64,000 nucleotides of DNA from Bin55 sp009840545 (lineage in GTDB: Bacteria > Pseudomonadota > Gammaproteobacteria > Pseudomonadales > Azotimanducaceae), in NCBI GenBank assembly GCA_965208815.1, contig OZ242357.1, positions 992,001-1,056,000 on the forward strand, written 5' to 3'. The notes under the pieces were generated by a model that was given only the letters and a program-made list of their open reading frames with translations, was not told the origin of the DNA and did not search any database. Position numbers and translations under genes: made by a program. Positions 15,985 through 25,194 of this stretch are shown here, one piece after another (the stretch's first letter is position 1; each line of letters starts with the position of its first letter).

Positions 15985-16476
15985 TTAACCGGTGTCTCGA
16001 TATATCTTGCCGCGATTGCGGACGGGATCCAATAGAGACAAATCGCCCGTTTCGACTTCGAAGCCTTTGGGAAAAGGGGGTCTTGGTTCAACGCCAAGCG
16101 AATCAAGCACTCGTGGATCACAGTAGTAGCACTGCAAAGTGAGTGAGCCCATAGTTCTGACAAAGTCGTGTCTGGCTAGATCGTGCATGTGAAACCAATG
16201 TTCTCGTTCTTCTTGGGCTAACTGACTGAAAGGGAGATTCAAGTCGGCGATTGTTGACTTTTCGATTGCTTCTATCCCGTCTACCATTCGTTGCAGGGAT
16301 GCAGCACGTATGGATTGCACGACTTGCTTGACGATTGCGTCGTCTCCAGCTCCCGGTACTCCCAAATCCTCATTCGGCGGAATCATCGTATTGAGAAGCG
16401 CACTCAGTTTTTTCCGTAGATCTTCGTCTATCGTTTCGATGGTAATTAGGTCCCGAGCGTTAGTCATGGCTTTCAA
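15985..16476 (-). CDS. Gluconate 2-dehydrogenase subunit 3-like protein
   Basis: 163 residues. The C-terminal block YYCDPRVLDSLGVEPRPPFP, followed by GDLSLLDPVRNRGKIYR, is characteristic of the small third subunit of membrane-associated gluconate/sorbitol dehydrogenases. No Tat signal is visible, unlike many family members. It overlaps the GMC gene by 4 bases (ATGA at 16473-16476), so the two subunits are made together. The usual cytochrome c subunit is not adjacent. Confidence 0.75.
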   Translation of the reverse strand: MKAMTNARDLITIETIDEDLRKKLSALLNTMIPPNEDLGVPGAGDDAIVKQVVQSIRAASLQRMVDGIEAIEKSTIADLNLPFSQLAQEEREHWFHMHDLARHDFVRTMGSLTLQCYYCDPRVLDSLGVEPRPPFPKGFEVETGDLSLLDPVRNRGKIYRDTG

Positions 16477-18074
16477 TCAAATAAGTTTGCAATTCGCTTT
16501 TTCATCGAGTCCGCGATGTAGAGTGCCAATGCCTGAATAGTTCGAGTCGGGTTTACTCCTGCACTTGTAACAAAGATGCTGCCATCAACAATGAACAGGT
16601 TGCGCACATCATGAGATCGTCCCCATTCGTTCACAACAGATCGTTCTGGATCCGTACCCATCCTAGCCGTGCCCATCAGATGCCAGCCGCCATGCGCAAT
16701 GGGACACTCAGTGAGAATGTCTTCTGCTCCAGACGCTTCAAGCACCTCCGTGGACCGAGCAATTGCGAAGTCGAGCATTTTCTTGGAGTTCTCGCTTAGC
16801 GTGTAGCTGATCTTCGGACAAGGAATTCCGTTGGAATCTTTCAGATCGGGATCTAGCGTAACGGTGTTGTGTTCTTCTGGCAGATCTTCGCAAATTGCTG
16901 ACATCCCCGTCAGTCGCTTATGAAACTTTCGATAGGCTGAGTGATGTTCACTACCCCAAGGTATCCGTCCATATCCCAATCCGATCATGGCCGATCCAAC
17001 TATTCCCCGCCCTCTACTGCATTCGTACGTGAAGCCGCGAACAAAATCTCGACTCGCGTCAGTCTCATAGAACTCTTGACTCCAAATACATACTCCTGGA
17101 CCCATGTATCCATCCAGTTCATCTGGGAAGACACCGGTGATCAGCGCATAAGGATGGAACATGAGGTTCTTGCCGATGAGCCCACTGCTATTTGCCAGCC
17201 CATTGGGAAATCTCGATGACGTCGAATTGAGCAAGAGACGAGGAGTTCCCACACCATTGCATGCGAGAATGACAACTTCTGCTTCTTGATGATGCTCAAG
17301 TCCTTTCTCGTCGTAGTAAACCACTCCCGTTGCAAAGCCATTGCCGTTGATTGTGATTTCTCGAACTCTGCACCGGGTTCGTAGTTCGACGCCATTTCGA
17401 ATCGCTTTCGGCCAATAGGTAATGTCTGATGAAGCTTTTGCGCCTTGAGTACAGCCTGTGTAGCAACCGCCAAGATTGATGCACTGTGCTCTACCGTCGT
17501 AGTCTTCAGTTGCAATTGCGGTGTCGGAGGGCCACCAATGCCAACCAAGTTTGTTGAACCCTTTGGCTAGAGTTTGTCCCGACTTGCCCATAGGGACCGG
17601 CGGCATGATTTGCGGCTTAGGCGGATATGCTGGATCGCCAGCCAATCCCGAAACTCCCATCATGCGATCGTTCTCGTCGTAATAAGGTTCCAATGTCTGG
17701 TAGTCAATGGGCCAGTCGTCTGCCACTCCGTCAAGACTTCTCACACGAAAATCCGAGGGATGAAATCGCGGAAAATGGCCGGCGTAGAGGATCGTGCTTC
17801 CACCCACGGCGTTGAAGTTGGCCACGGATATGGGAGAGTCGGTGTCATTGATGGCATAGTCTGTATCACGACCTCGATGATTGGGGTTTATTCCCATGGA
17901 CCCGAAGTTTCGACTTTCCCAATCGACTCGTGAAGTTGGGTACTCGGAGGGATTCATCCATTCCCCTTGCTCAAGGCACAAAATACGCATTCGAGTATCT
18001 GCGAGACTCCACGCTGCGGCTGCACCAGATGCTCCCGCACCAACTATCAAAACGTCGACCTTTTCAGATTTCAT
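16473..18074 (-). CDS. GMC-family oxidoreductase (flavoprotein subunit)
   Basis: FAD enzyme of the glucose-methanol-choline family. The dinucleotide motif VLIVGAGASGAAAAWSL is at the N-terminus; NAVGGSTILYAGHFPR is the FAD-contact loop; the catalytic His is in AHGGWHLMGTARMG and the partner Asn in SAGVNPTRTIQALAL. A four-cysteine stretch, CINLGGCYTGCTQGAK, is shared with gluconate 2-dehydrogenase-type enzymes. I start at the ATG at 18074 (MKSEKVDVLI); an upstream TTG at 18095 is possible. The paired small subunit follows. It would oxidise a sugar or alcohol and pass electrons to the membrane chain. Confidence 0.88.
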   Translation of the reverse strand: MKSEKVDVLIVGAGASGAAAAWSLADTRMRILCLEQGEWMNPSEYPTSRVDWESRNFGSMGINPNHRGRDTDYAINDTDSPISVANFNAVGGSTILYAGHFPRFHPSDFRVRSLDGVADDWPIDYQTLEPYYDENDRMMGVSGLAGDPAYPPKPQIMPPVPMGKSGQTLAKGFNKLGWHWWPSDTAIATEDYDGRAQCINLGGCYTGCTQGAKASSDITYWPKAIRNGVELRTRCRVREITINGNGFATGVVYYDEKGLEHHQEAEVVILACNGVGTPRLLLNSTSSRFPNGLANSSGLIGKNLMFHPYALITGVFPDELDGYMGPGVCIWSQEFYETDASRDFVRGFTYECSRGRGIVGSAMIGLGYGRIPWGSEHHSAYRKFHKRLTGMSAICEDLPEEHNTVTLDPDLKDSNGIPCPKISYTLSENSKKMLDFAIARSTEVLEASGAEDILTECPIAHGGWHLMGTARMGTDPERSVVNEWGRSHDVRNLFIVDGSIFVTSAGVNPTRTIQALALYIADSMKKRIANLFD

Positions 18075-18222
18075 ATGGTTGTGTTGTCTCAACAAGCGCG
18101 TCCATTAGCTGCATCTTCTTTCGAGCTATATGAGATAGTCTAAGCGTTTGTGACCGAACAAGAATGATTGATTCGAAATCCATTCAACTTGAACCTCGAA
18201 TTTCGCTCCACATATTAAAAGC

Positions 18223-18978
18223 ATGAACTATCCGCTGCAAGGCGACCTAAACCTGCCCCCAGGACCTGCTGAAGCCATTCGAACTGCAATTCCAATTCTG
18301 AACCAGTGGTGGGAGAGAAAGTTGCTTTTTTTAGGTGGAGGAACAGCGCTTGCTGCGCGATGGAAGCATCGTCATAGTACCGATATAGATCTGTTTATTG
18401 ACAGGGCTTCCTATGAGAGTGTCTATCAAAGCAACGGGGATGAATTGGACAATGCCCTTACCGCACTTGCGAACGAGGGCGTACTGTCTGCACCCACTGT
18501 AAACCCTGGCTATTTGATGTTCACGACTGAACATGGGGCAGTGTCGCTGTTCACTACTGAAACTGTTGTAGCAAGTCCTAGGCCCGGAGAAAGCGATCGA
18601 GAGCACCAGACTCACGTTCCACTGGAACCATCCGAAGAAATTCTCGCTAAAAAGCTAGTCAGGAGGATTTGGAACAACGGGGTGTTTGTGTCTCGAGACG
18701 CATACGACATTGTCATCGCAGCGGCATACGATCCCGAAGCACTGAATATTGCCAAGCAGCAGCTACTGGCGAGTCAGCGAACGGCAATCTCAGATCGGTT
18801 GCTGGAGTTTTCGAGGTCCAACTTGGAGTCGGAACTGATCAACGCGATGTTTCCAAACATTGGAAATCGGTCGTTTTATTTTGCCCACCATGCTCTGGAA
18901 GGGCGGTACGAATGGATTTCTCGAGAAATTTCCTCGGAATCTGTGAAAATCTGGAAGAGCGACATCGAGCATGACTAG
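18223..18978 (+). CDS. AbiEii/AbiGii-type nucleotidyltransferase (toxin-like)
   Basis: 251 residues. Nucleotidyltransferase core motif FLGGGTALAARWKHRHSTDI with the Asp pair D54/D56 (STDIDLF), and the AbiEii-type second block EILAKKLVRRIW and VSRDAYDIVIAA. In the AbiE type IV toxin-antitoxin systems the toxin modifies tRNA ends. The usual AbiEi winged-helix antitoxin is absent: the upstream neighbour is the divergent GMC gene. Instead a 135-residue unknown follows 17 bases downstream on the same strand. A TTGAAC-18-TATTAA promoter-like pair ends just 4 bases before the ATG, so the message could be leaderless. Family assignment good, biological role inferred. Confidence 0.8.
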   Translation: MNYPLQGDLNLPPGPAEAIRTAIPILNQWWERKLLFLGGGTALAARWKHRHSTDIDLFIDRASYESVYQSNGDELDNALTALANEGVLSAPTVNPGYLMFTTEHGAVSLFTTETVVASPRPGESDREHQTHVPLEPSEEILAKKLVRRIWNNGVFVSRDAYDIVIAAAYDPEALNIAKQQLLASQRTAISDRLLEFSRSNLESELINAMFPNIGNRSFYFAHHALEGRYEWISREISSESVKIWKSDIEHD

Positions 18979-18995
18979 TCCGAGTAGCAACAAGA

Positions 18996-19403
18996 ATGGC
19001 TGAAACCTCGAAAATTTCTCCGTGGCCGGAGCCCAGAGCACCAAAGTCTCTTAATACCTTTGACTACCCATTCGCCCACAAGAGAATGAAGTTCGATTCG
19101 GATGGATTGAGATCCGCCATCTTCTTCAATCTAGCGGGACATCCGCGAAGACCTGAACCCGAGCAGCTGCAAAATTGGCTACGAAATCCTGTCGCCGCTG
19201 ATTGTGCAGTCGTGAAGAATCTATTTGAAGGTCTTCCGGGAAACCTTTTAAATGAAGTTCTTTGGAATTCAGGAGCTTCAATCTACGAAATGGCGAGGTT
19301 GTTCCATACATGCAACGTGGACTACTGGAAGGCTATCGTTTGGGTCGACCAATTCTCTTTGGATTCGTCCAAACCCAAAGGGGTTCCTAGCTATTACGAG
19401 TGA
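18996..19403 (+). CDS. Hypothetical protein, possible partner of the AbiEii-like toxin
   Basis: 135 residues, no family recognised. It has a proline-rich N-terminus (SPWPEPRAPKSL), a mid-section with aromatic residues (LFHTCNVDYWKAIVWVDQF) and no signal peptide. It starts 17 bases after the nucleotidyltransferase stop and is likely co-transcribed. Size and position fit an antitoxin, but it does not show the AbiEi winged helix. Confidence 0.6.
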   Translation: MAETSKISPWPEPRAPKSLNTFDYPFAHKRMKFDSDGLRSAIFFNLAGHPRRPEPEQLQNWLRNPVAADCAVVKNLFEGLPGNLLNEVLWNSGASIYEMARLFHTCNVDYWKAIVWVDQFSLDSSKPKGVPSYYE

Positions 19404-19709
19404 GTATTTATGACATCATTGGACGGTCAATGTTCTGTCGTTAGAGCGCTGCACGAACATCGCTTTTCTCAGACGAGACTTTCAATCATCAAACACCTTG
19501 CCATCTTGGAGAAGAGGTACTGACAAAAGGAATTCATTCGAGAGTTTGCCGTTGGTTTGACTTTATAGAAATGTTGCTGAAGGAGTAACGAGCCAAAATC
19601 GATCACACTCTTTTGTAATTTTGAAATTCCGATGATTGGTATTCTTGACATGCCATCATCGTGTTTCCAGATTTGTTAGACGACGTTTGCCATCTCGAAA
19701 CCAGGATGA
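19404..19709. other. Intergenic DNA between converging defence genes
   Basis: No gene or RNA seen. Confidence 0.4.
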
Positions 19710-22523
19710 TCAGTCATTCACAGATCTTCTAACAACTCTGCGTCGCTTCCGTTTGAGATCCGATCCCGTGTCGGGAGGAGCACGCATCCTCTCGTACATC
19801 CTGAACAGGTGCTCCACTCTCTCACGTTCAGAATCGAACCGCCTTGTTCGATACAAGCGATCGACCGAACGATCTACAGCTTCGTGTGCTTTCCGCAAAT
19901 CTCTTGGCATAAGATCTGGATCATAGAGATCGGCAAGTGTTGCTTGTGGGTAGGAGGCACGTACGTCAAGGATATTTTGCGCCAATGGCTCAAGTTTGTC
20001 CAAGAGCTCAATATTGTCGGGGAAGTCAGCAGGTGTCGGGAATGTGTTGTAAACGAGTCCGATTGAATAACGATAATCGCTTTTGAGACGTCCACCGACG
20101 TGGCGGAGCCAAGCCATATGCATCGTCGAAGTTAGCAATGCAAACTCTGCCAAGCTTGCATCTAATAGCACTAGTGTTGCATTGCTGGGAATTACTGGTG
20201 GTTTCTGCCATGCAAATGGCACGTATTCTCTATTTTGCGAACTAGCTCCCGGGGCTACGAGGAATGGCTGTGTTGGAATGACATTGAGGTGGTAAATCGT
20301 TGGTGTTTCCGCCAGCTTTCGCGTTGAACCGGCGGTACTACGCATCCGGTACGCTCGTACAGACCTAACACGTTCTTTAACCAGAGGTAGCTTTGCAAGT
20401 ACGTCCGGGGTTGCATTATGGAGTGCAAGAATCCAACGCTTGCGTCCTTGAATGAGCTCACGTGCCCCGACGTATGGTCGAATGAAACGCTCGGCTTCGG
20501 GTTCAGCGTCCAGAAACACGTCCCGCTCGATGTCTTCGAAGATGTACTCTCCTCCATCGATGGGTTTCGATCCCATAACCATTTTCCTAAACCGATTGAT
20601 GGGAGTGGATTCCTCTCGGATTGTTAGGTGTGGGTCGGTTAATCCGCTGGCATCAATTAGATAGGGCGATAATGCTTTATGCTGACTCTCATCGGGTTCG
20701 CCATCATCATTGGGGTAACTAAACAATCGCGTAGTTTTCTTCGTACTCTTTTTCTGGTCCAGTCCCAATATAACAACATGCACATGTGCTTTGCCGCGAG
20801 CGTCGGAACCCCACGCAAATGTCCTATGAGCAAACGATAGCTCCATTCCATATCGATTGAAAAGGATCGGCCACAGCTGCGCAACTTGCTCGCCTTGAGT
20901 GATAGAGTTTGTTGCAACAAAGCCAATCCGAGGTGGTCCGGACCGGGCATATTCTGCGGCTTTGATGAACCACGCACTGACATAGTCGAGTGAACCTCCA
21001 CTGCCACCAAGTCTTGCTACTCGCTGAACCTGAGCTCTCTGTAAGTCAGACTGAAGTTTCGATCCACCAAACGGGGGATTCCCCAATATGTACGAACAAT
21101 CCTCAGGTGGTAACACATTGGCCCAATCCATTTCCAATGCATCAGCATGGACGATACATGGAGAAGATTCCAATGGTATTCGGGCATACGTGTGTCCGAA
21201 TTCCTCACTCAGACGATTGTTCATGATGTGATCCATCATCCAAAGAGCAGTTTCAGCGATTCGAACTGGAAATTCATGTATCTCAATACCATAGAACTGG
21301 TGTACGTCAACTAGTGAGAGAGTGTCGACGTCAAACAGATAATCCTCTCCCGTATTGAGAAGCTCTCTAATAACCTCCATTTCGAGCATTCGTAGCTCAC
21401 GATAAGTAACGACAAGGAAGTTTCCGCATCCACAAGCTGGATCGAAAAAACTCAAACCGCCGAGTTTTTCCCGAAAAGCTATGAGATCATTAGTGCGTCT
21501 TCTGTCCTTTCTGATTCTCAACCGCCGAAATTCGTGGCGTAGATCATCCATGAATAGCGGCTCGATTACTTTGAGAATGTTTTGCTCGGTTGTATAGTGT
21601 GCACCGTGTTTGCGTCTTTGTTCAGGATCCATAACTGACTGGAAGAGTGCGCCGAAAATTGCAGGTGAAATGTCCGACCAATCGAAACGGCACGCATTCA
21701 GTAGAGCATCACGCATTGGGCTATCGAATGCTGGAATGCGTAACGGTCCGTCAAATAGGTCGCCATTGACATACGGAAACTGGGACAAGTCCAGATCCAA
21801 TGTCTCCAACCGATGTTCCACCGGAGTATCCAGCACTTGAAACAGATGACTAAGCCACAGACCAAGATCAGCACCATCAATGCTGGTCCGCCTTTCTATG
21901 AGATCGAGAAAGATATCGCTTGGACTGAATATGCCGGTGTCGTCTGCGAAAAGGCAAAACGCTATTCGCACTAAGAATTGTTCAAGGTCATGCCCACGAT
22001 ACCCCGACTCATTCAATGCATCATGAAGTCTTCCAACTAGCTCGGCTGCCTTAATGTTTGCAGGATTCTGGTCGCGAAACTTTCTGCGCTGTACACCTAC
22101 AATAAATCCGAATGCTTCAACATTCCGGTGAAAATCAGAGAGTGCAAACTCGAGCTCGACGCGTTCGTCAAGGTCGTGCAGCACAAAGTTTTGAAAGTCG
22201 CTCACCAGAATGTAGCGAGGGCGTTTAGATTCGGGGAGAGCGTCGAAGTATTCTCCCGCTTGTCCATAAGCCTTGCGAAGATCTCGTCCGATGCTTTTTT
22301 GTTCAACTAGTAGATGACCAGGCCAAAACAGGTCTATGAAGCCTGATGTATTGTCTAATTTGGCAACATGTTCTTCGTAACGGGCTACACTTCTGCGCTC
22401 GATCCCGAAAACGTCAAAGAAGTCGTTGTAGAAGCTTTGTGTCTCGCCCTTTTCGTACTTTGCATCCTTCCATTTGTGTGCAAATGATGCAGCGCGAGCT
22501 CGAATTTCGTTCCAGGACAGCAT
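19710..22523 (-). CDS. MmeI-like fused restriction endonuclease/adenine methyltransferase
   Basis: 937 residues, single-chain type IIG/IIL restriction-modification enzyme. The N-terminal PD-(D/E)XK site is Asp64...Glu74-Gln-Lys76 in IDLFWPGHLLVEQKS, with the same D-x9-ExK spacing as MmeI. A helical spacer follows, then the gamma-class adenine methylase: GAHYTTEQN (307-315), SAM motif I FFDPACGCGNF (359-369) and catalytic NPPF (482-485). The C-terminal third should hold the target-recognition domain (AWQKPPVIPSNATLVLLDA). All catalytic motifs are present, so it should both methylate one strand and cut at a distance. It is monocistronic and converges on the AbiEii pair. Confidence 0.88.
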   Translation of the reverse strand: MLSWNEIRARAASFAHKWKDAKYEKGETQSFYNDFFDVFGIERRSVARYEEHVAKLDNTSGFIDLFWPGHLLVEQKSIGRDLRKAYGQAGEYFDALPESKRPRYILVSDFQNFVLHDLDERVELEFALSDFHRNVEAFGFIVGVQRRKFRDQNPANIKAAELVGRLHDALNESGYRGHDLEQFLVRIAFCLFADDTGIFSPSDIFLDLIERRTSIDGADLGLWLSHLFQVLDTPVEHRLETLDLDLSQFPYVNGDLFDGPLRIPAFDSPMRDALLNACRFDWSDISPAIFGALFQSVMDPEQRRKHGAHYTTEQNILKVIEPLFMDDLRHEFRRLRIRKDRRRTNDLIAFREKLGGLSFFDPACGCGNFLVVTYRELRMLEMEVIRELLNTGEDYLFDVDTLSLVDVHQFYGIEIHEFPVRIAETALWMMDHIMNNRLSEEFGHTYARIPLESSPCIVHADALEMDWANVLPPEDCSYILGNPPFGGSKLQSDLQRAQVQRVARLGGSGGSLDYVSAWFIKAAEYARSGPPRIGFVATNSITQGEQVAQLWPILFNRYGMELSFAHRTFAWGSDARGKAHVHVVILGLDQKKSTKKTTRLFSYPNDDGEPDESQHKALSPYLIDASGLTDPHLTIREESTPINRFRKMVMGSKPIDGGEYIFEDIERDVFLDAEPEAERFIRPYVGARELIQGRKRWILALHNATPDVLAKLPLVKERVRSVRAYRMRSTAGSTRKLAETPTIYHLNVIPTQPFLVAPGASSQNREYVPFAWQKPPVIPSNATLVLLDASLAEFALLTSTMHMAWLRHVGGRLKSDYRYSIGLVYNTFPTPADFPDNIELLDKLEPLAQNILDVRASYPQATLADLYDPDLMPRDLRKAHEAVDRSVDRLYRTRRFDSERERVEHLFRMYERMRAPPDTGSDLKRKRRRVVRRSVND

Positions 22524-23138
22524 TAGGTCAAGTTATTGTCGGGGTCTGATTCCATGAAATAGGCATTTCGTGAAGTAAAAGCTAGACCGTTGAGAGGCGT
22601 CATCCATATTAGGAATAGTGAGGTTGCTTGTTGGTTCTGTTTCTCTCGGAACGGCCTTATCAATGAAACGATCATTTTTTCGGAGTTCGGATCTGTATTA
22701 CCAAAGAAGCCCAACGATCTAAGAGCACAATCGCGTCCAGAATCTGATTGCTATCGCAAGTGAATACTTATGGGGTCAATTTTAGTGATGCGTTAGGACG
22801 AGAAACGTAACCAAGTTCGATCGCAAACGCTACAGATCCTCGACAACTACCTATGCACCGTACAGTCGGACTTTCCAATAAAACAGAATTGCAGACGTAG
22901 ACGTGATTGATTCCTCTTGTTCTGAGCGTTCATCAAAGCTTGAATCGAAGATTGACTAACCTCGAAGAAATGGAATTTTTCTTCCGCATCGCCACATGAG
23001 CAAATTGTTGATCGCTTGAACCCTGTACTAGGCTCGATCAAACTCACGCTTCTCGATGGCATTCGCTTCAAGAATGAAAGCTACAATCACTCCCTCATAG
23101 ACGTAGTTGCTTGGTAAAGGCGGGTAGAGTAAGGAGAA
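22524..23138. other. Divergent regulatory region between two restriction systems
   Basis: About 615 bases between the starts of the MmeI-like gene and the MORC-type gene. Small open frames here have no coding signals. AAGGAG sits just before the ATG at 23139. No clear operator found by eye. Confidence 0.4.
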
Positions 23139-25157
23139 ATGGCACAAGACGATTCAGTTCATCCGTACACCATGACTATTTCACGCCAAACCGTTGACAA
23201 ACTAGGTGTAAAGTTGTATGACCGGGCGAGCGCTGTCGTTGCGGAACTGATTGCAAATTCCTTCGATTCTGATGCAGAACATGTGCGTGTCAAATTGCCT
23301 TTAAGTACTCTTCTAGGTCGGGATGATGGATCGTCGGAGCATGATTACGTAATTGAAGTTTGTGACGATGGTCATGGAATGGAACCAGATGAAGCCGACA
23401 ATCACTTTCTAGTCGTTGGCCAGGACCGCAGAAGAAAAATCGAACAGGGGGCGACATCTCGTTTAAAGAAGCGCCCAGTCATGGGACGCAAGGGAATAGG
23501 GAAACTCGCGCCGTTCGGAATATGTCGCGAAATTGAAGTCATTTCAAGTGGTGGAGGCCGCACCCATAAAGGATATTTGACTGCACACTTTTCTATGGAT
23601 TATGATGCAATAGTTGAGGATACCGATACTGATTACCATCCAGATCCAGCCGAGTTAGACCGAACCTACCAGGAGCGCCCTGGGACTACGATTCGACTTA
23701 GCCGATTCCTTAAAAAACGCGTTCCTGACAAAGATACGTTCTTGCGCCAGTTGGCCCAGCGATTTGGAATGCTTCCCCATGACTTCACCATTTCGGTCGA
23801 AGACACACGCAATCCTGAAGAGAACCCTCCTGTCAGTGTGGAGCCCGTGAATATTCCAGTAAATGAGAAGACTAGAATCGATCTTTCCGATCGACCCGTT
23901 CGACTAGATGACGGTGACTTGTTACCCGTGTCCGGATGGGTAGCTATGGCAAAAGAAAATTACAGTAGCAATGAGTTTGCAGGTGTGCGGATTTACGCAC
24001 GAAGTAAGATCGTTGCTATCACTAGGGACTTTGGCTTAATCTCAGGGTATACAGGTGAATTTACGTTAAAGGCATATTTGGTCGGTGAGATTCATGCGGA
24101 GTGGTTAGATCAAGATGATGGAGAAGACTTGGTAAAAACGGATCGTCAAGACATTTTGTGGGAATCCGACTATGGGCAGGCGATGAGTCTCTGGGGTCAG
24201 GATTTACTTAAGGAGATTGGTCAGAAATCTAGGCAACCGCGGAGAGAGAGTGTTCGAGACCGCTTTTTAGGATTAGCCCGCATTGAGGAACGAGCGACGG
24301 AGCGATATTCCGACGAACGGATTACGGAAACTGCAATAGCCCTAGCTGGCACAATTGGAGGGTTTGCCGCAGAGGATGAACTTGAAGATGAGACATATAT
24401 AGAAGGACTGAGCGAGATCATTCTTTCAGTTGCTCCCCATCAGACACTTATGGAGGCGTTTCGCGCCTTCAACGCTCAAGTCACTGATCAGGGAGCCAGC
24501 CTAGAGTCTTTGGTTGACCTTTTCTCTACTACGCGTATAGCAGAGCTCGCATCATACGGCCAGATAGCTTTTGAGAGAGTAACAGTTCTCGAAAAACTCG
24601 AGGAAGTTATAGTCGCTAAAGTAGATGAACCTTCGCTACAAAAATTAATCAGTAATGCGCCTTGGTTGATCGATCCAACTTGGACGGTGGTTACTGCGAA
24701 CCAGGAGCTTCGCACATTTGCAGCTCGTATGAAGGCGTATTGGCATGACCTACATGGAGAAGAACTAGAGATTGCAATAGATCATGAATCTAGTAAACCC
24801 GATTTCACGGCAATAGGCGTCCGTAGCCGGTTACATGCGGTGGAAATAAAGCGACCAGGCCACAACTTTAATGACTCGGACTATGTACGATTTGAAAAGT
24901 ATATTCAAGCATTTCGCACGCTTTTTGCTGAACATCAATCGCTAGGAGATGACTTTCCCAAAGGGTGGACAATCCTACTTGTATGTGACGGTATGAACGT
25001 ACGTGATACAACAAAAAAAGAAGCTATTTCCAGTTTTGAGGATAAACAAGAGGTGGAGAGGATTACATGGAATGATTTTCTCACTAGAGCGCAGCGCGCA
25101 AATAGTGCGTTTTTGGATGCTCGCTTCGAAGTTCGAAGAGCCATTGCAAATCTTTAG
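23139..25157 (+). CDS. MORC-type GHKL ATPase fused to a PD-(D/E)XK nuclease
   Basis: 672 residues. The N-terminal third is a GHKL ATPase: N-box Glu36, Asn40 and Asp43 in AELIANSFDSDAEHV, G1 DDGHG (76-80), and the lid GRKGIGKLAPFG (116-127). The following transducer-like region is present. The C-terminus, from about residue 500, has the LQKLISNAPWLIDPTW lead-in common to nuclease domains of this kind, then Asp555 in KPDFTAIG and Glu569-Ile-Lys571 in HAVEIKRPG, a PD-(D/E)XK site. MORC/MutL-like ATPases linked to DNA methylases are a known class of restriction systems. It is followed 37 bases later by a C5 methylase, and the pair looks like a compact two-gene system. Confidence 0.82.
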   Translation: MAQDDSVHPYTMTISRQTVDKLGVKLYDRASAVVAELIANSFDSDAEHVRVKLPLSTLLGRDDGSSEHDYVIEVCDDGHGMEPDEADNHFLVVGQDRRRKIEQGATSRLKKRPVMGRKGIGKLAPFGICREIEVISSGGGRTHKGYLTAHFSMDYDAIVEDTDTDYHPDPAELDRTYQERPGTTIRLSRFLKKRVPDKDTFLRQLAQRFGMLPHDFTISVEDTRNPEENPPVSVEPVNIPVNEKTRIDLSDRPVRLDDGDLLPVSGWVAMAKENYSSNEFAGVRIYARSKIVAITRDFGLISGYTGEFTLKAYLVGEIHAEWLDQDDGEDLVKTDRQDILWESDYGQAMSLWGQDLLKEIGQKSRQPRRESVRDRFLGLARIEERATERYSDERITETAIALAGTIGGFAAEDELEDETYIEGLSEIILSVAPHQTLMEAFRAFNAQVTDQGASLESLVDLFSTTRIAELASYGQIAFERVTVLEKLEEVIVAKVDEPSLQKLISNAPWLIDPTWTVVTANQELRTFAARMKAYWHDLHGEELEIAIDHESSKPDFTAIGVRSRLHAVEIKRPGHNFNDSDYVRFEKYIQAFRTLFAEHQSLGDDFPKGWTILLVCDGMNVRDTTKKEAISSFEDKQEVERITWNDFLTRAQRANSAFLDARFEVRRAIANL

Positions 25158-25194
25158 TCTAAGAGCATGACCATTGATACACATTGGTGGATCC

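Noticed and set aside
18189..18218. TTGAAC-18-TATTAA as promoter of the AbiEii-like gene
   Set aside because: It ends 4 bases before the ATG, so it would need a leaderless message; kept only as a remark.
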